A stretch of DNA of 64,000 bases from Archangium violaceum (lineage in GTDB: Bacteria; Myxococcota; Myxococcia; Myxococcales; Myxococcaceae): NCBI RefSeq assembly GCF_016859125.1, contig NZ_CP069338.1, positions 8,187,501 through 8,251,500 of the forward strand, in the 5' to 3' direction. Positions 1 to 16,051 of the stretch are shown here, piece by piece. A program made the translations under genes and the position numbers. Every line of letters starts with the position of its first letter. The stretch's first letter is position 1. The notes below the pieces were generated by a model, which was not told where the DNA came from, did no database searches, and saw only the letters and a list, made by a program, of their open reading frames with translations.

Positions 1-2336
<2,336 letters not shown>

Positions 2337-2505
2337 ACCTCAATCTCTCACAGGCTCCACCCCAAGGGGGGAGTAAGGGATTCGAGGCCAAGGTCGAGGC
2401 CCCTGAGCGCGCTCCGAAGCGAGCGGCGCCGGGCCCGGAAGAAGGCACCAGCTTCTGTCAGCAGGAAATTGAAAACTACCCTTTGTATGTACGAGTCACA
2501 TGTTT
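2337..2505 (+). other. 23S-5S internal transcribed spacer
   Basis: About 170 nt between the 23S and 5S genes. No tRNA cloverleaf or reading frame with a plausible start is seen. It is expected to be transcribed and then removed during rRNA processing. Confidence 0.7.
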
Positions 2506-2621
<116 letters not shown>

Positions 2622-2668
2622 TTTTTTTGAAGGCCCCGGGTCTCACGCCACGTGAGACCCGGGGCCTT
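2622..2668 (+). terminator. Hairpin ending the rRNA operon, preceded by a T7 tract
   Basis: A perfect 18-bp inverted repeat, 2630-2647 and 2651-2668, with a 3-nt CCA loop. Seven T residues (2622-2628) come before the hairpin, not after it; downstream there is only a short pyrimidine run. The 5S terminal helix followed by T7 could itself act as an intrinsic terminator, with the long hairpin as a second barrier. Confidence 0.75.
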
Positions 2669-3089
2669 CCCCTTTGCGGGCTGCCGCGGCGCGCGCTCCT
2701 GCCCCCGGGCCGACGTTGGGTGGTGGCCTGCTCCGCCGGGTGGCGCCGCACCGGTGCCTGGTCGGGCACCTCTGCCTTCCGTACGCCCGAATCGCTGCGA
2801 GACGCGCTCCGCCTCGCGCGGTGCTGCGCGGCGTGTGGATTCGCCCTGCTTGATGGCAGTGCTCGTTGTGGTCTCCGCCTTCGCGAATTCGGACGGAGTG
2901 ACTCCCGGCCAGCCGTTCGGTGGATGCTTGTATGGCCCAAGTGGCTGGAACTCTTGGAGAATCCGCCCTCCGGGGTGGTTTGACTCACCGTCCGTGCTCC
3001 GACTAAAGTCCCGGGTTCGTCCGGTTTTTCCACCCACCGTTCCCCCCTGAGCGGCGCTGTGGCCTTCCGGGTGCGGGCGGATCCACGCA
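2669..3089. other. Intergenic region between 5S rRNA and kinase gene
   Basis: About 420 bp without a convincing gene. The open frames here lack a ribosome-binding site and have unconvincing composition. The only element supported is the promoter-like pair at 2980-3009 in front of the kinase gene. Confidence 0.5.
2980..3009 (+). promoter_or_regulatory. Candidate housekeeping-sigma promoter for the Ser/Thr kinase
   Basis: TTGACT at 2980-2985 and TAAAGT at 3004-3009 are separated by 18 bp. This is a good match to -35/-10 consensus, and it lies about 80 bp before the kinase start. Prediction from sequence only. Confidence 0.5.
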
Positions 3090-5900
<2,811 letters not shown>

Positions 5901-5914
5901 TCACGCATTCGTTG

Positions 5915-5976
5915 CCCTCTTTCCAATGTTGGGTAAAGAGGGGCCTCTCCCAGGGCTTCCTGTTCCCAGGCCCTGG
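5915..5976 (+). terminator. Two consecutive hairpins after the kinase gene
   Basis: CCCTCTTT (5915-5922) pairs with AAAGAGGG (5935-5942), and CCAGGGC (5950-5956) pairs with GCCCTGG (5970-5976). Neither has a U-run. They may end the kinase transcript or form a leader structure ahead of the radical SAM genes. Confidence 0.35.
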
Positions 5977-5996
5977 TTCCATTAAGGTTGGTTGCC

Positions 5997-7370
5997 ATGA
6001 CGACGACGCCCATCCGCGGCAAGGCCTCCTCGGCCGGCCCCGCGCAGCAGCCTTTCTCCTATCCTCTCCGCCGTGAATTCGTGGAGCCGGACTGGAGACG
6101 CCTGCCCGGCTACAAGAACGTGACCCAGGCCGAGTGGGAAAGTTCCGTCTGGCAGCGCAAGCACACCGTCAAGAACCTCAAGGAGCTCCAGGCCGTCCTC
6201 GGCCATCTGCTGCCCGAGGATCTCCTGGCCAGCATGGAGCGCGATCAGCGCGAGCGCGCGACGATGTCCATCCTCGTCCCGCCCCAGATGATCAACACCC
6301 TGGACGAGACGGACCTGTGGAACGACCCGGTCCGCCGTTACATGCTACCCGCCTTCGACGACCGGCACCCCGAGTGGCCCAACCACCCCAAGGCCAGTCG
6401 CGACAGCCTCCACGAGGCGGACATGTGGGTCGTGGAGGGCCTCACCCACCGCTACCCCACCAAGGTGCTGGCGGAGATGCTCCCCACCTGCCCCCAGTAC
6501 TGCGGCCACTGCACCCGCATGGATCTCGTGGGCAACGACGTCCCCCAGGTCCAGAAGCACCGCTTCAACATCCCCCAGAAGGAGCGCTACGAGCAGATGC
6601 TCGACTACCTGCGCCGGACGCCCACCGTCCGCGACGTGGTGGTCAGCGGCGGTGACATCGCCAACCTCCCCATCCAGGCCCTCGAGCCGTTCGTCAGCGC
6701 GCTGCTCGATATCCCCAACATCCGGGACATCCGCCTGGCCAGCAAGGGCCTCATGGCCATCCCCCAGCACTTTCTCCAGGATCAGGTGCTGCAGGGACTG
6801 GAGCGCCTCGCCAAGAAGGCCAACGAGCGCGGCGTGGACCTCGCGCTCCACACCCACGTCAACAACGCCCGCCAGCTCACCCCGCTCGTGGGCAAGGCCG
6901 TGCGCAAGTTGCTCGACATGGGTTTCCGCGACGTGCGCAACCAGGGCGTGCTCCTGCGCGGCGTCAACAGCTCCCCCAAGGAACTCCTCGAGCTGTGCTT
7001 CACGCTGCTCGATCACGCGAAGATCCTCCCGTACTACTTCTACATGTGCGACATGATCCCCAACTCGGAGCACTGGCGGCTCAGCGTGGCCGAGGCCCAG
7101 CAGCTCCAGCACGACATCATGGGGTACATGCCCGGCTTCGCCACCCCGCGCATCGTCTGCGACGTGCCCTTCGTCGGTAAGCGCTGGATCCACCAGGTGG
7201 CCGATTACGACCGCGAGCGCGGCATCTCGTACTGGACCAAGAACTACCGCACCGGCATCGAGGGCAATGACCCCGATGCCCTCTCGCGCAAGTACGAGTA
7301 CTTCGACCCCATCTACACGCTGCCCGAGTCGGGCCAGCAGTGGTGGCGCGAGCAGGCCAAGGCGGCGTGA
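5997..7370 (+). CDS. KamA-family radical SAM aminomutase, divergent paralogue
   Basis: A 457-aa protein of the lysine 2,3-aminomutase family, whose members use SAM, a 4Fe-4S cluster and PLP to move an alpha-amino group to the beta carbon. The cluster motif is Cys165-x3-Cys169-x2-Cys172 (CPQYCGHC). The C-terminal segment CDVPFVGKRW supplies a candidate PLP lysine, Lys395, with Asp389 six residues earlier. Canonical enzymes have PGGGGK with a seven-residue spacing, so the active site differs and the substrate may not be lysine. ATG 5997 is preferred over an in-frame TTG at 5988 because AAGG sits 9 bp upstream. It overlaps the next gene by one base. Confidence 0.88.
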   Translation: MTTTPIRGKASSAGPAQQPFSYPLRREFVEPDWRRLPGYKNVTQAEWESSVWQRKHTVKNLKELQAVLGHLLPEDLLASMERDQRERATMSILVPPQMINTLDETDLWNDPVRRYMLPAFDDRHPEWPNHPKASRDSLHEADMWVVEGLTHRYPTKVLAEMLPTCPQYCGHCTRMDLVGNDVPQVQKHRFNIPQKERYEQMLDYLRRTPTVRDVVVSGGDIANLPIQALEPFVSALLDIPNIRDIRLASKGLMAIPQHFLQDQVLQGLERLAKKANERGVDLALHTHVNNARQLTPLVGKAVRKLLDMGFRDVRNQGVLLRGVNSSPKELLELCFTLLDHAKILPYYFYMCDMIPNSEHWRLSVAEAQQLQHDIMGYMPGFATPRIVCDVPFVGKRWIHQVADYDRERGISYWTKNYRTGIEGNDPDALSRKYEYFDPIYTLPESGQQWWREQAKAA

Positions 7371-8581
7371 TGTTCCCCTCAGCGCCGCCCTCCAAGGGCG
7401 CTCCCTCGCGTCCGGCTTCCGAGGCCGGGCGCCGGGCCCTCTTTCCCGAGGCCACCGACGCCGAGTGGTCCGACTGGCGCTGGCACCAGCGCCATGCCGT
7501 GCGCAACCTCGCGCAGCTGGAGAAGTTCGTCCCCCTCACGCCCGATGAGCGCGCCGGCGTGCAGGAGACCTCGTCCCTGTTCCGCATCGGCATCAGCCCG
7601 TATTACCTGTCCCTCATCGACCGGGACCATCCGCTCTGTCCCATCCGGATGCAGTCCATTCCCGTGCGCGCCGAGGCCCGCATCCGCCCCGGTGAGCTCG
7701 CGGATCCGCTCGGCGAGGACAAGACCCGGCCCGAGGAGGCCATCGTCCACAAGTACCCGGACCGCGTGCTCTTCCTCGCGCTCGACACGTGCTCCGTCTA
7801 CTGCCGCCACTGCACCCGCCGCCGTATCACCAAGGGCGGTGAGGCCGAGCTCTCCAAGGAGCAGATGCGCCGCGGCATCGAGTACATCCGCCGCCACCCC
7901 GAGGTGCGCGACGTGCTCATCTCCGGTGGGGATCCGTTCCTCCTCTCCGAGGAGCGGCTGGAGGAGCTGCTCGCGCCCCTGTACGACATCCCCCACGTGG
8001 AGATGGTGCGCATCGGGACCCGCGTGCCCGTGTGTCTGCCCATGCGCGTCACCGACTCGCTGGCCCGTCTCCTGCGCCGCTACGCCCCCCTCTACGTCGT
8101 CACCCACTTCAACCACCCGAAGGAAGTGACCCCCGAGGCCCGCGAGGCCTGCGAGCGGCTCGTGGACCACGGCGTCCCCGTGGAAAACCAGGCCGTGCTC
8201 ATGCGGCGGCTCAACTCGGATGCCCGCATCATCAAGGAGCTCTCCCACGCCCTCCTGCGCATCCGCGTCCGCCCGTACTACCTCCACCAGATGGACGTGG
8301 CCGAGGGCTGCGAGCACCTGCGCACCCCCATTTCCAAGGGCATGGAGATCCTCCAGCAGTTGCGCGGTCACACCACCGGGCTCGCCGTGCCCCACCTCGC
8401 CGTGGACCTGCCCGGCGGCGGCGGCAAGGTGACGCTCCAGCCCGATTACGTGCTCGAGCGCGGTGAGCAGAAGACCGTATTCCGCAACTACAAGGGCGAG
8501 CGCTACGACTACCCCGAGCCCGAGGAGACCGACTGCTCCTGCCCCTACGACTCCGTGTGGCAGCAGAAGCGTTGGGGGTAG
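7370..8581 (+). CDS. kamA: L-lysine 2,3-aminomutase (KamA family)
   Basis: A 403-aa radical SAM/PLP enzyme converting L-lysine to beta-lysine. Visible features: cluster cysteines 141, 145 and 148 (CSVYCRHCTRRR); VDLPGGGGK with PLP Lys353; Asp346, corresponding to Asp330 of the Clostridium subterminale enzyme; and an Asp in QMDVAEG corresponding to its Asp293. These two aspartates bind the lysine side-chain amine in the known enzyme and are replaced in glutamate 2,3-aminomutases, so lysine is the likely substrate. The ATG overlaps the upstream stop (TGATG), implying translational coupling of the two paralogues. No beta-lysine acetyltransferase or EF-P gene is next to it, so the fate of beta-lysine is unknown. 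Confidence 0.9.
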   Translation: MFPSAPPSKGAPSRPASEAGRRALFPEATDAEWSDWRWHQRHAVRNLAQLEKFVPLTPDERAGVQETSSLFRIGISPYYLSLIDRDHPLCPIRMQSIPVRAEARIRPGELADPLGEDKTRPEEAIVHKYPDRVLFLALDTCSVYCRHCTRRRITKGGEAELSKEQMRRGIEYIRRHPEVRDVLISGGDPFLLSEERLEELLAPLYDIPHVEMVRIGTRVPVCLPMRVTDSLARLLRRYAPLYVVTHFNHPKEVTPEAREACERLVDHGVPVENQAVLMRRLNSDARIIKELSHALLRIRVRPYYLHQMDVAEGCEHLRTPISKGMEILQQLRGHTTGLAVPHLAVDLPGGGGKVTLQPDYVLERGEQKTVFRNYKGERYDYPEPEETDCSCPYDSVWQQKRWG

Positions 8582-8618
8582 GGGAGGGGGGTTACTTCTC
8601 CTCGGACGGACCCTGCGC

Positions 8619-9107
8619 CTATTTGGCCGGGGTTTCCTCTCCAGAGGGCAGGCCGTGCTCCACCGCGGGCAGTGAGCCCTCCTGCTCCTCCAGTGTCACC
8701 GGATTCTCGTCGCTGAACCCCTGCTGGACCTGGATCTCCCCGGGCCCATGGGCCTTCGAGGCCGCGGCCTTCTCCTTCGCCTCCAGTTCCTTCTCCGCGG
8801 CATCTACCTCCGCGTTCTGCTTCGGCCCCATCCGGGCCGTCTGCCGCGCGTAGTCCTTCCGCGACACCCCATTCTTCTCCATCACTTCCTGGAGGGCTTC
8901 CTGCTGCTCGCGGATCATCTGCCGCCGCTCGGCGTTGGTCATCTCCGACGGCTTCTTGTTGCCGTGCGCCGCGTTCACCTTCGCCTCCGCGGCCTTCTCG
9001 TCGCGCCGGATTCGGGCGAGCTGCTCGGGCGTGAGATCCTCGGCGAGCACGAGGCCCGGCACGGTGAGCCAGCTCGAGAACAGCAGGATGGAGAGACGGC
9101 GGGACAT
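8619..9107 (-). CDS. Secreted small protein of unknown function, Lys/Glu-rich
   Basis: 162 aa with a signal peptide (MSRRLSILLFSSWLTVPG then AEDL). The rest is charged and helical, with the segment KPSEMTNAERRQMIREQQ and a Glu/Ala-rich coiled-coil-like stretch. ATG 9107 is chosen because AGGAG lies just upstream and the signal peptide starts there; a longer frame upstream reads through non-coding sequence. I do not recognise a family. It converges with the aminomutase operon. A palindromic repeat separates it from the next leftward gene. Confidence 0.75.
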   Translation of the reverse strand: MSRRLSILLFSSWLTVPGLVLAEDLTPEQLARIRRDEKAAEAKVNAAHGNKKPSEMTNAERRQMIREQQEALQEVMEKNGVSRKDYARQTARMGPKQNAEVDAAEKELEAKEKAAASKAHGPGEIQVQQGFSDENPVTLEEQEGSLPAVEHGLPSGEETPAK

Positions 9108-9196
9108 GGAGGCTCCTGGGTGGGCCTGGTGGGCCTCCCCATCGTATGGGAGGTTGGGGACCCGTGGGTAATCTCGTGGGAAGAACCCAGGAGCCG

Positions 9197-9233
9197 ATAC
9201 CCTCACCCCGACCCTCTCCCAGCGGGAGAGGGA
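9197..9233 (+). repeat. Dispersed palindromic repeat, copy 1
   Basis: A TACCCTCACCCC lead, then CCCTCTCCC (9212-9220), loop AGC and GGGAGAGGG (9224-9232): a perfect 9-bp stem. It follows the stop of the leftward lipoprotein gene at 9241. The same unit recurs near 17260, 21715, 21780 and 50690. Confidence 0.85.
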
Positions 9234-9240
9234 GATGGGT

Positions 9241-9567
9241 TCAGCGATCCCGGCAACGCGTGCAGCTGTCCGTCGTTTCCGCGCAGGACTCCCTCGCCCG
9301 AACGCACCGCCGCGGGAGATCCGTCCGGTCCGGATGGTCCGTCACCACGTCGCAGAGGTCTTCCGCCACGCCGCACGTCTGGGTGGAGAGGGTGCACCGG
9401 TCCGAACAGGACATGTCTCCCGCGGAGGCGCTTCGGGCTCGTAGCTCCTCGAGCCGCGCCTCGTAGGTGGTGAGCTGGTCATCGTCCGAGCCGGCCACCC
9501 GGGTATCCACCTGCTTGGGACATCCCACGAGGGCCAGCGTCAGCAGGGCAAGGCTCGCAGCGCGCAT
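9241..9567 (-). CDS. Small cysteine-rich lipoprotein, function unknown
   Basis: 108 aa. An N-terminal lipobox (ALVGC, Cys16) predicts lipidation by signal peptidase II. The mature part contains a short helical region (TTYEARLEELRARS) followed by about eight cysteines in a compact C-terminal segment (SCSDRCTLSTQTC onwards), suggesting disulfides or a metal site in the periplasm. No family is recognised. It lies between two other leftward genes with short gaps and probably shares a transcript with the sigma-like gene at 9609-10169. Confidence 0.75.
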   Translation of the reverse strand: MRAASLALLTLALVGCPKQVDTRVAGSDDDQLTTYEARLEELRARSASAGDMSCSDRCTLSTQTCGVAEDLCDVVTDHPDRTDLPRRCVRARESCAETTDSCTRCRDR

Positions 9568-9608
9568 GCGTCTCCCTTATGCGTCGGCCGCCCGCTCCGT
9601 CCAGGGCC

Positions 9609-10169
9609 TCAGCGTTCGATGGACCGCGGTTGGACAGGTGGAGGGCGCTCCTCGGGGCGATTGCAGTACAGGTATGCCGTCAGTCCCAACAGGGCCAGCA
9701 CCGCCAGCTTCCTCAGCCAGTCTTCCCGTTGGCGCTTCGGAGAGTCCTCCTCCTCGTGCTCGGCCGCCTCGAGCGCCGCCGCTACCTCCGGGCCCAGTTC
9801 GCGCAGTCGCCGGCACAGCGCCACCGTCCCCGCCAGCGCGGGCGGCACCGCCGCCGTCTCACGCTCCAGCGCCTCGGCGAGTGCCCGCGCCCAGACGTCC
9901 TCCTCCGTGTCGTTCTCCGGCTGCCGGCAGGGGAGGGCCGCCTCCTTCGTCAGGGCCAGGCCGGCCCTCAGCAGGTGGACCGAGAACGCCTCCTTCGAGA
10001 TGCCGTAGAAGGTCGCGCTGTCCTCCTGCGAGCGGTTCTGCACCAGCCGCGTCACGAGGAAGGCGGAGGTGCGGTACGGCAGCGCTCGGAGCGCCGCGCG
10101 GAGCTCGGCGGTCGAGGAGAGGCGGGAGGCGTCGGGGGCAGGGGACACGGGGGCGGCATTCTCCGTCAT
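9609..10169 (-). CDS. Membrane-tethered protein with a sigma-70 region-4-like helix-turn-helix
   Basis: 186 aa. Residues around 25-75 (ALPYRTSAFLVTRLVQNRSQ, then GISKEAFSVHLLRAGLAL) resemble region 4 of ECF sigma factors. There is no region 2. A membrane helix (RKLAVLALLGLTAYLYC) lies near the C-terminus, with a short proline-rich tail outside. It could be a regulator tethered to the membrane, or a degenerate sigma factor; DNA binding is not shown. The start is uncertain: ATG 10169 is used, but an in-frame GTG at 10199 has a G-rich stretch before it. It is divergent from the SpoIID-like gene. Confidence 0.65.
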   Translation of the reverse strand: MTENAAPVSPAPDASRLSSTAELRAALRALPYRTSAFLVTRLVQNRSQEDSATFYGISKEAFSVHLLRAGLALTKEAALPCRQPENDTEEDVWARALAEALERETAAVPPALAGTVALCRRLRELGPEVAAALEAAEHEEEDSPKRQREDWLRKLAVLALLGLTAYLYCNRPEERPPPVQPRSIER

Positions 10170-10219
10170 CCGCCGGCCGATTTCTTGAGCCTCGTGCACC
10201 GCCCCCTACACTGACCGGC

Positions 10220-11326
10220 ATGTTGCGTCCTGTCGCACTGCTGCTGCTCCTGCTCGCGCCCCTCCGCGCGCTCGCCGTGGAGACCATGCGCATCGCCATG
10301 GGCGACGCCCAGAGCGAGGTGCGTGTGAGTGGGAAGGGTCTGTCCTTCGGCTCCGATACCGAGGATGCCCGCTTCTCCCCACTCGACCAGGACAGCGTCG
10401 TCGTCCGGCGCAAGGGCTCGCGCCTGGAGCTCAACGGGGCCCCCGTCATCGGTAACTCGGTGCGTTTCCGCGCCGGCCTGGACGCGCAGGACGCGGGGGT
10501 GCCCGGCTCCTCACCCCTGCGCGCGGGTGACATGGAGGTTCGTGGCGACGTCGTCGTGCGCATCTACAAGGGCGGACTCCAGCTCATCAACGTCATCCCG
10601 CTCGAGGACTACCTGGCCGCCGTGCTCGGCAGCGAGATGCCCGTGTCCTTCCCCCTCGAGGCCCTCAAGGCCCAGGCCGTGGCCGCCCGCACCTACGCCC
10701 TCCAGAAGAAGCTCGAGACCTACGGCAGCCCCTTCCACATGGGCAGCAGCGTGCTCCACCAGGTCTACGGTGGCGTCAATCGCGAGGACGCGCGCACCCG
10801 CTCCGCCGTGGAGGCCACCCGGGGAGAGGTGCTCACCTACGAGCTCGCCCCCATCGAGGCCTACTTCCATGCCTCCTGCGGCGGCCGGACCGAGACCGGC
10901 CAGAATGCCCTCGGGCGCGCGCTCCCCTATCTGCGGGCCGTGGACTGCCCGTGTGGCCGTCTGCCCGCCAGCCGCTGGAGCGCCACCCTCTCCGACTCCG
11001 AGCTGCGCTCCGCCCTGGGCCAGTCCACCGAGGGCTTCCGCGTCACCTCCCGCACCAGCACCCACCGGGTGAACCGGGTGGTCACCTCCAGCGGCGCCTC
11101 GCTCGATGGGGCGACCCTCCGGCGCAAGCTCGGCTACACGAAGCTCAAGAGCCTGGAGTTCGACGTGGAGCACACTTCCGGTGGCTGGCACTTCAATGGC
11201 CGTGGCTACGGCCACGGCGCCGGCCTGTGCCAGTGGGGCGCCAAGGCGCTCGCGGACGAGGGGCTCTCCTACCGGGACATCCTCCTGCACTACTACCCGG
11301 GGACCGAGCTGCAGCATCTCTACTGA
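10220..11326 (+). CDS. SpoIID/LytB-domain secreted protein
   Basis: 368 aa with a clear signal peptide (LRPVALLLLLLAPLRALAV). The C-terminal two thirds match the SpoIID/LytB family: LGSEMPVSFPLEALKAQAVA, then AARTYALQKK, YGGVNREDARTRSAV, ASCGGRTE and GYGHGAGLCQWGA. In Bacillus, SpoIID is a lytic transglycosylase acting on denuded glycan strands; in Gram-negatives a similar periplasmic peptidoglycan role is inferred. ATG 10220 begins the signal peptide; a much longer frame upstream is antisense to the leftward genes. queA follows after about 50 bp. Confidence 0.88.
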   Translation: MLRPVALLLLLLAPLRALAVETMRIAMGDAQSEVRVSGKGLSFGSDTEDARFSPLDQDSVVVRRKGSRLELNGAPVIGNSVRFRAGLDAQDAGVPGSSPLRAGDMEVRGDVVVRIYKGGLQLINVIPLEDYLAAVLGSEMPVSFPLEALKAQAVAARTYALQKKLETYGSPFHMGSSVLHQVYGGVNREDARTRSAVEATRGEVLTYELAPIEAYFHASCGGRTETGQNALGRALPYLRAVDCPCGRLPASRWSATLSDSELRSALGQSTEGFRVTSRTSTHRVNRVVTSSGASLDGATLRRKLGYTKLKSLEFDVEHTSGGWHFNGRGYGHGAGLCQWGAKALADEGLSYRDILLHYYPGTELQHLY

Positions 11327-11375
11327 TACATCCCGTTTCGTCGAGGCGCCCGGGCTGTTAGAAGCGCCTCCTCCC

Positions 11376-13659
<2,284 letters not shown>

Positions 13660-13902
13660 CCCTGGCGGCCATCCAAACGGCCGGTTCCCGGGGTCCGCCG
13701 GAGCCTCTCCAGAGTGGCGGACGAGGCCTCCGGGAGAGGTGGGCGGGCGGGCATGACACGTCACGGAAAGGCCGGGGCCGCCTCGCCGTTCACTTGCCCG
13801 GGGTGTGCGCCTGCTGCTAAGAGGCCCCCCTTTCCGATTAATCCGTTGTCCGAGGGTGGACGGCGGCTCGGGCGGAACCCTTTCCAAGCGAAGAGGCGGT
13901 TT

Positions 13903-14259
13903 GTGGCTGACAGCTTTCTGATCCTGGCGCAGGCAGCGGGCGGAACCGGCGGATGGACGAACATCGTGTTCATCATCGGCCTGTTCGCGATCATGTACTT
14001 CATCATGATCCGGCCGCAGCAGAAGCAACTCAAGGCGCACCGCGAGCTGATCTCCAGCCTGAAGAAGGGTGATGAGGTCATCACCCAGGGCGGCCTCATC
14101 GGACGCATCCATGTGGTGGCCGAGCGAGAGGTGACGCTCGAGGTGTCCAACGGAGTGCGCATCCGCGTGCTCAAGACTTCCGTGGCTGGCAGGTACGCCG
14201 CTCCTGGCGAGACGCCGGCCTCGGTCGCGAAGACCGACGAGAAGAAGGAGGAGAAGTAA
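13903..14259 (+). CDS. yajC: Sec translocase accessory subunit YajC
   Basis: 118 aa. A single N-terminal membrane helix (NIVFIIGLFAIMYFIMI) is followed by the family motif RPQQKQLKAH and a small cytoplasmic domain (LKKGDEVITQGGLIGRI). YajC associates with SecDF in the inner membrane. GTG 13903 is chosen: GAGG lies just upstream and the product then has normal YajC length. An upstream in-frame ATG would add 63 unrelated residues. Its stop overlaps the secD start by one base (TAATG). Confidence 0.94.
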   Translation: MADSFLILAQAAGGTGGWTNIVFIIGLFAIMYFIMIRPQQKQLKAHRELISSLKKGDEVITQGGLIGRIHVVAEREVTLEVSNGVRIRVLKTSVAGRYAAPGETPASVAKTDEKKEEK

Positions 14260-16028
14260 TGGACCGCGGCTGGTACTGGAGGCTGGGCCTGATCATCGGC
14301 GTGACGCTGCTGACCATCTGGTGCCTCATTCCCTCCTATTATTCCCTGTTCGTGCTCGACAAGAGCCAGCGCAACAACCTGGCCCTGCTCGAGGAGAAGC
14401 TGCCCGCGTGGGCGCCCCCGGCGAAGTACCGCATCAACCTGGGGCTGGACCTGCAGGGTGGCATCCACATGGTGATGCGGGTGGACACCAAGACGGCGCT
14501 GCAGAAGCGGACCGAGCGCCGGGGGGATCAGATCGCCCGCTACATCAACGACAAGCAGCTGGGCCAGGTGACCGTGGACACGGACGCCGAGGCGCTCCAG
14601 CTCACGCTGACGGCGCAGGATCCGGCCACCATGGACGCGATCGAGAAGGAGGTGCTCGCCACCTTCACCGACTTCGTCCGGGTGTCGCGTGACGGCAACA
14701 AGCTGGTGCTGGCGCCGGACGAGGGCCAGGTGAACCTCTTCCGCGAGGAGTCGGTGGACCAGGCGATGCTCGTCATCCGCCGCCGCATCGACAAGTGGGG
14801 CGTGGCCGAGGTGGACGTGCGCAAGCTGGGCACCGACGCCATCCAGATCTCCCTGCCGGGCCGCAATGATCCCGAGCAGGCCAAGGAGCTGGTGGGCACC
14901 ACGGCGCAGCTCGAGTTCCGCATGGTGGACGACACCACGGACTTCTTCGGGAAGACCTTCCAGGAGTCCCCGCCGCCGGAGGGCAGCAACATCACGCTGA
15001 CCACCGCCGAGGGCTTCCCCCAGCTGCAGGGCCCCAACCGCGAGGCGCTGCTGGCGTACCTGAAGGACAAGACGCCCCAGGACCGCGAGGTGCTGATGGA
15101 GTGCATCCCCAGCGCGACGAAAAAGGGCGTGTGCGACAGCTACCGCACCTACCTGGTGGAGAAGGACGTGCCGCTGACGGGCGAGAGCCTGACGGGCGCG
15201 GACGCTTCGCTCAGCCAGCTCAACGAGCCGGAGGTGAACGTCAGCTTCGACGCGGCTGGCGCGCGTGAGTTCGAGCAGCTCACCGAGAAGGGGGTGGGCC
15301 GCCGCATGGCCATCGTCCTGGACGACTACGTGCAGTCGGCGCCGCGCATCAACGAGCGCATCGGTGGTGGCCGGGCGCGCATCACCATGGGCCGCTCGGG
15401 TGGCCGTCCCCTCCAGGAGTGGCTGTCCGACGCGCAGACGCTGGCGCTGGCCCTCAAGGCGGGCGCGCTGCCGGCGCCGGTGACCACCGGTGAGATCCGC
15501 CAGGTGGGCGCCTCGCTGGGCGACGAGCTCATCCGCAAGGGCGGCCTGGCCGCGGGCGTGGGCGTGCTCTGCGTCATCGTCTTCATGGCCCTCTACTACA
15601 GGTCCGCCGGCCTCATCGCGGACGTGGCGCTGCTGCTCAATGGCCTGCTCATCCTCGGTGGCCTGGCGCTCTTCAACGCCACGCTCACCCTGCCGGGCAT
15701 CGCCGGCTTCGTGCTGACGCTCGGTATCGCGGTGGATGCCAACGTGCTCATCAACGAGCGCATCCGCGAGGAGCTCAGCCACGGCAAGACGGCTCGCGCC
15801 GCGGTGGACCAGGGCTACGATCGTGCCTTCTGGACCATCTTCGACGCGCACGTCACCGCGCTCATCGCCGGCTTCATCCTCTTCTTCACGGGCACGGGTC
15901 CGGTGCGCGGTTTCGCCACCACGCTCATCATCGGCCTGCTGGCGTCGCTCTTCACGTCCATCCTCGTGACGCGCGTCATCATGACCTACTTCGTCCACGG
16001 TCGTAACGCCCAGACGGTGTCCGTCTAG
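14259..16028 (+). CDS. secD: Protein translocase subunit SecD
   Basis: 589 aa. SecD and SecF use the proton gradient to pull exported proteins through SecYEG. There is one N-terminal helix, then the LGLDLQGGIHMVM motif, the large periplasmic P1 domain, and five C-terminal helices with the RND-type signature (GIAGFVLTLGIAVDANVLINERIREEL). The P1 region contains a Cys pair (MECIPSATKKGVC) that could form a disulfide. It is coupled to yajC by a one-base overlap; secF follows 23 bp later. Confidence 0.97.
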   Translation: MDRGWYWRLGLIIGVTLLTIWCLIPSYYSLFVLDKSQRNNLALLEEKLPAWAPPAKYRINLGLDLQGGIHMVMRVDTKTALQKRTERRGDQIARYINDKQLGQVTVDTDAEALQLTLTAQDPATMDAIEKEVLATFTDFVRVSRDGNKLVLAPDEGQVNLFREESVDQAMLVIRRRIDKWGVAEVDVRKLGTDAIQISLPGRNDPEQAKELVGTTAQLEFRMVDDTTDFFGKTFQESPPPEGSNITLTTAEGFPQLQGPNREALLAYLKDKTPQDREVLMECIPSATKKGVCDSYRTYLVEKDVPLTGESLTGADASLSQLNEPEVNVSFDAAGAREFEQLTEKGVGRRMAIVLDDYVQSAPRINERIGGGRARITMGRSGGRPLQEWLSDAQTLALALKAGALPAPVTTGEIRQVGASLGDELIRKGGLAAGVGVLCVIVFMALYYRSAGLIADVALLLNGLLILGGLALFNATLTLPGIAGFVLTLGIAVDANVLINERIREELSHGKTARAAVDQGYDRAFWTIFDAHVTALIAGFILFFTGTGPVRGFATTLIIGLLASLFTSILVTRVIMTYFVHGRNAQTVSV

Positions 16029-16051
16029 CAAGGCCTCGAGGTTCAGCAGAC

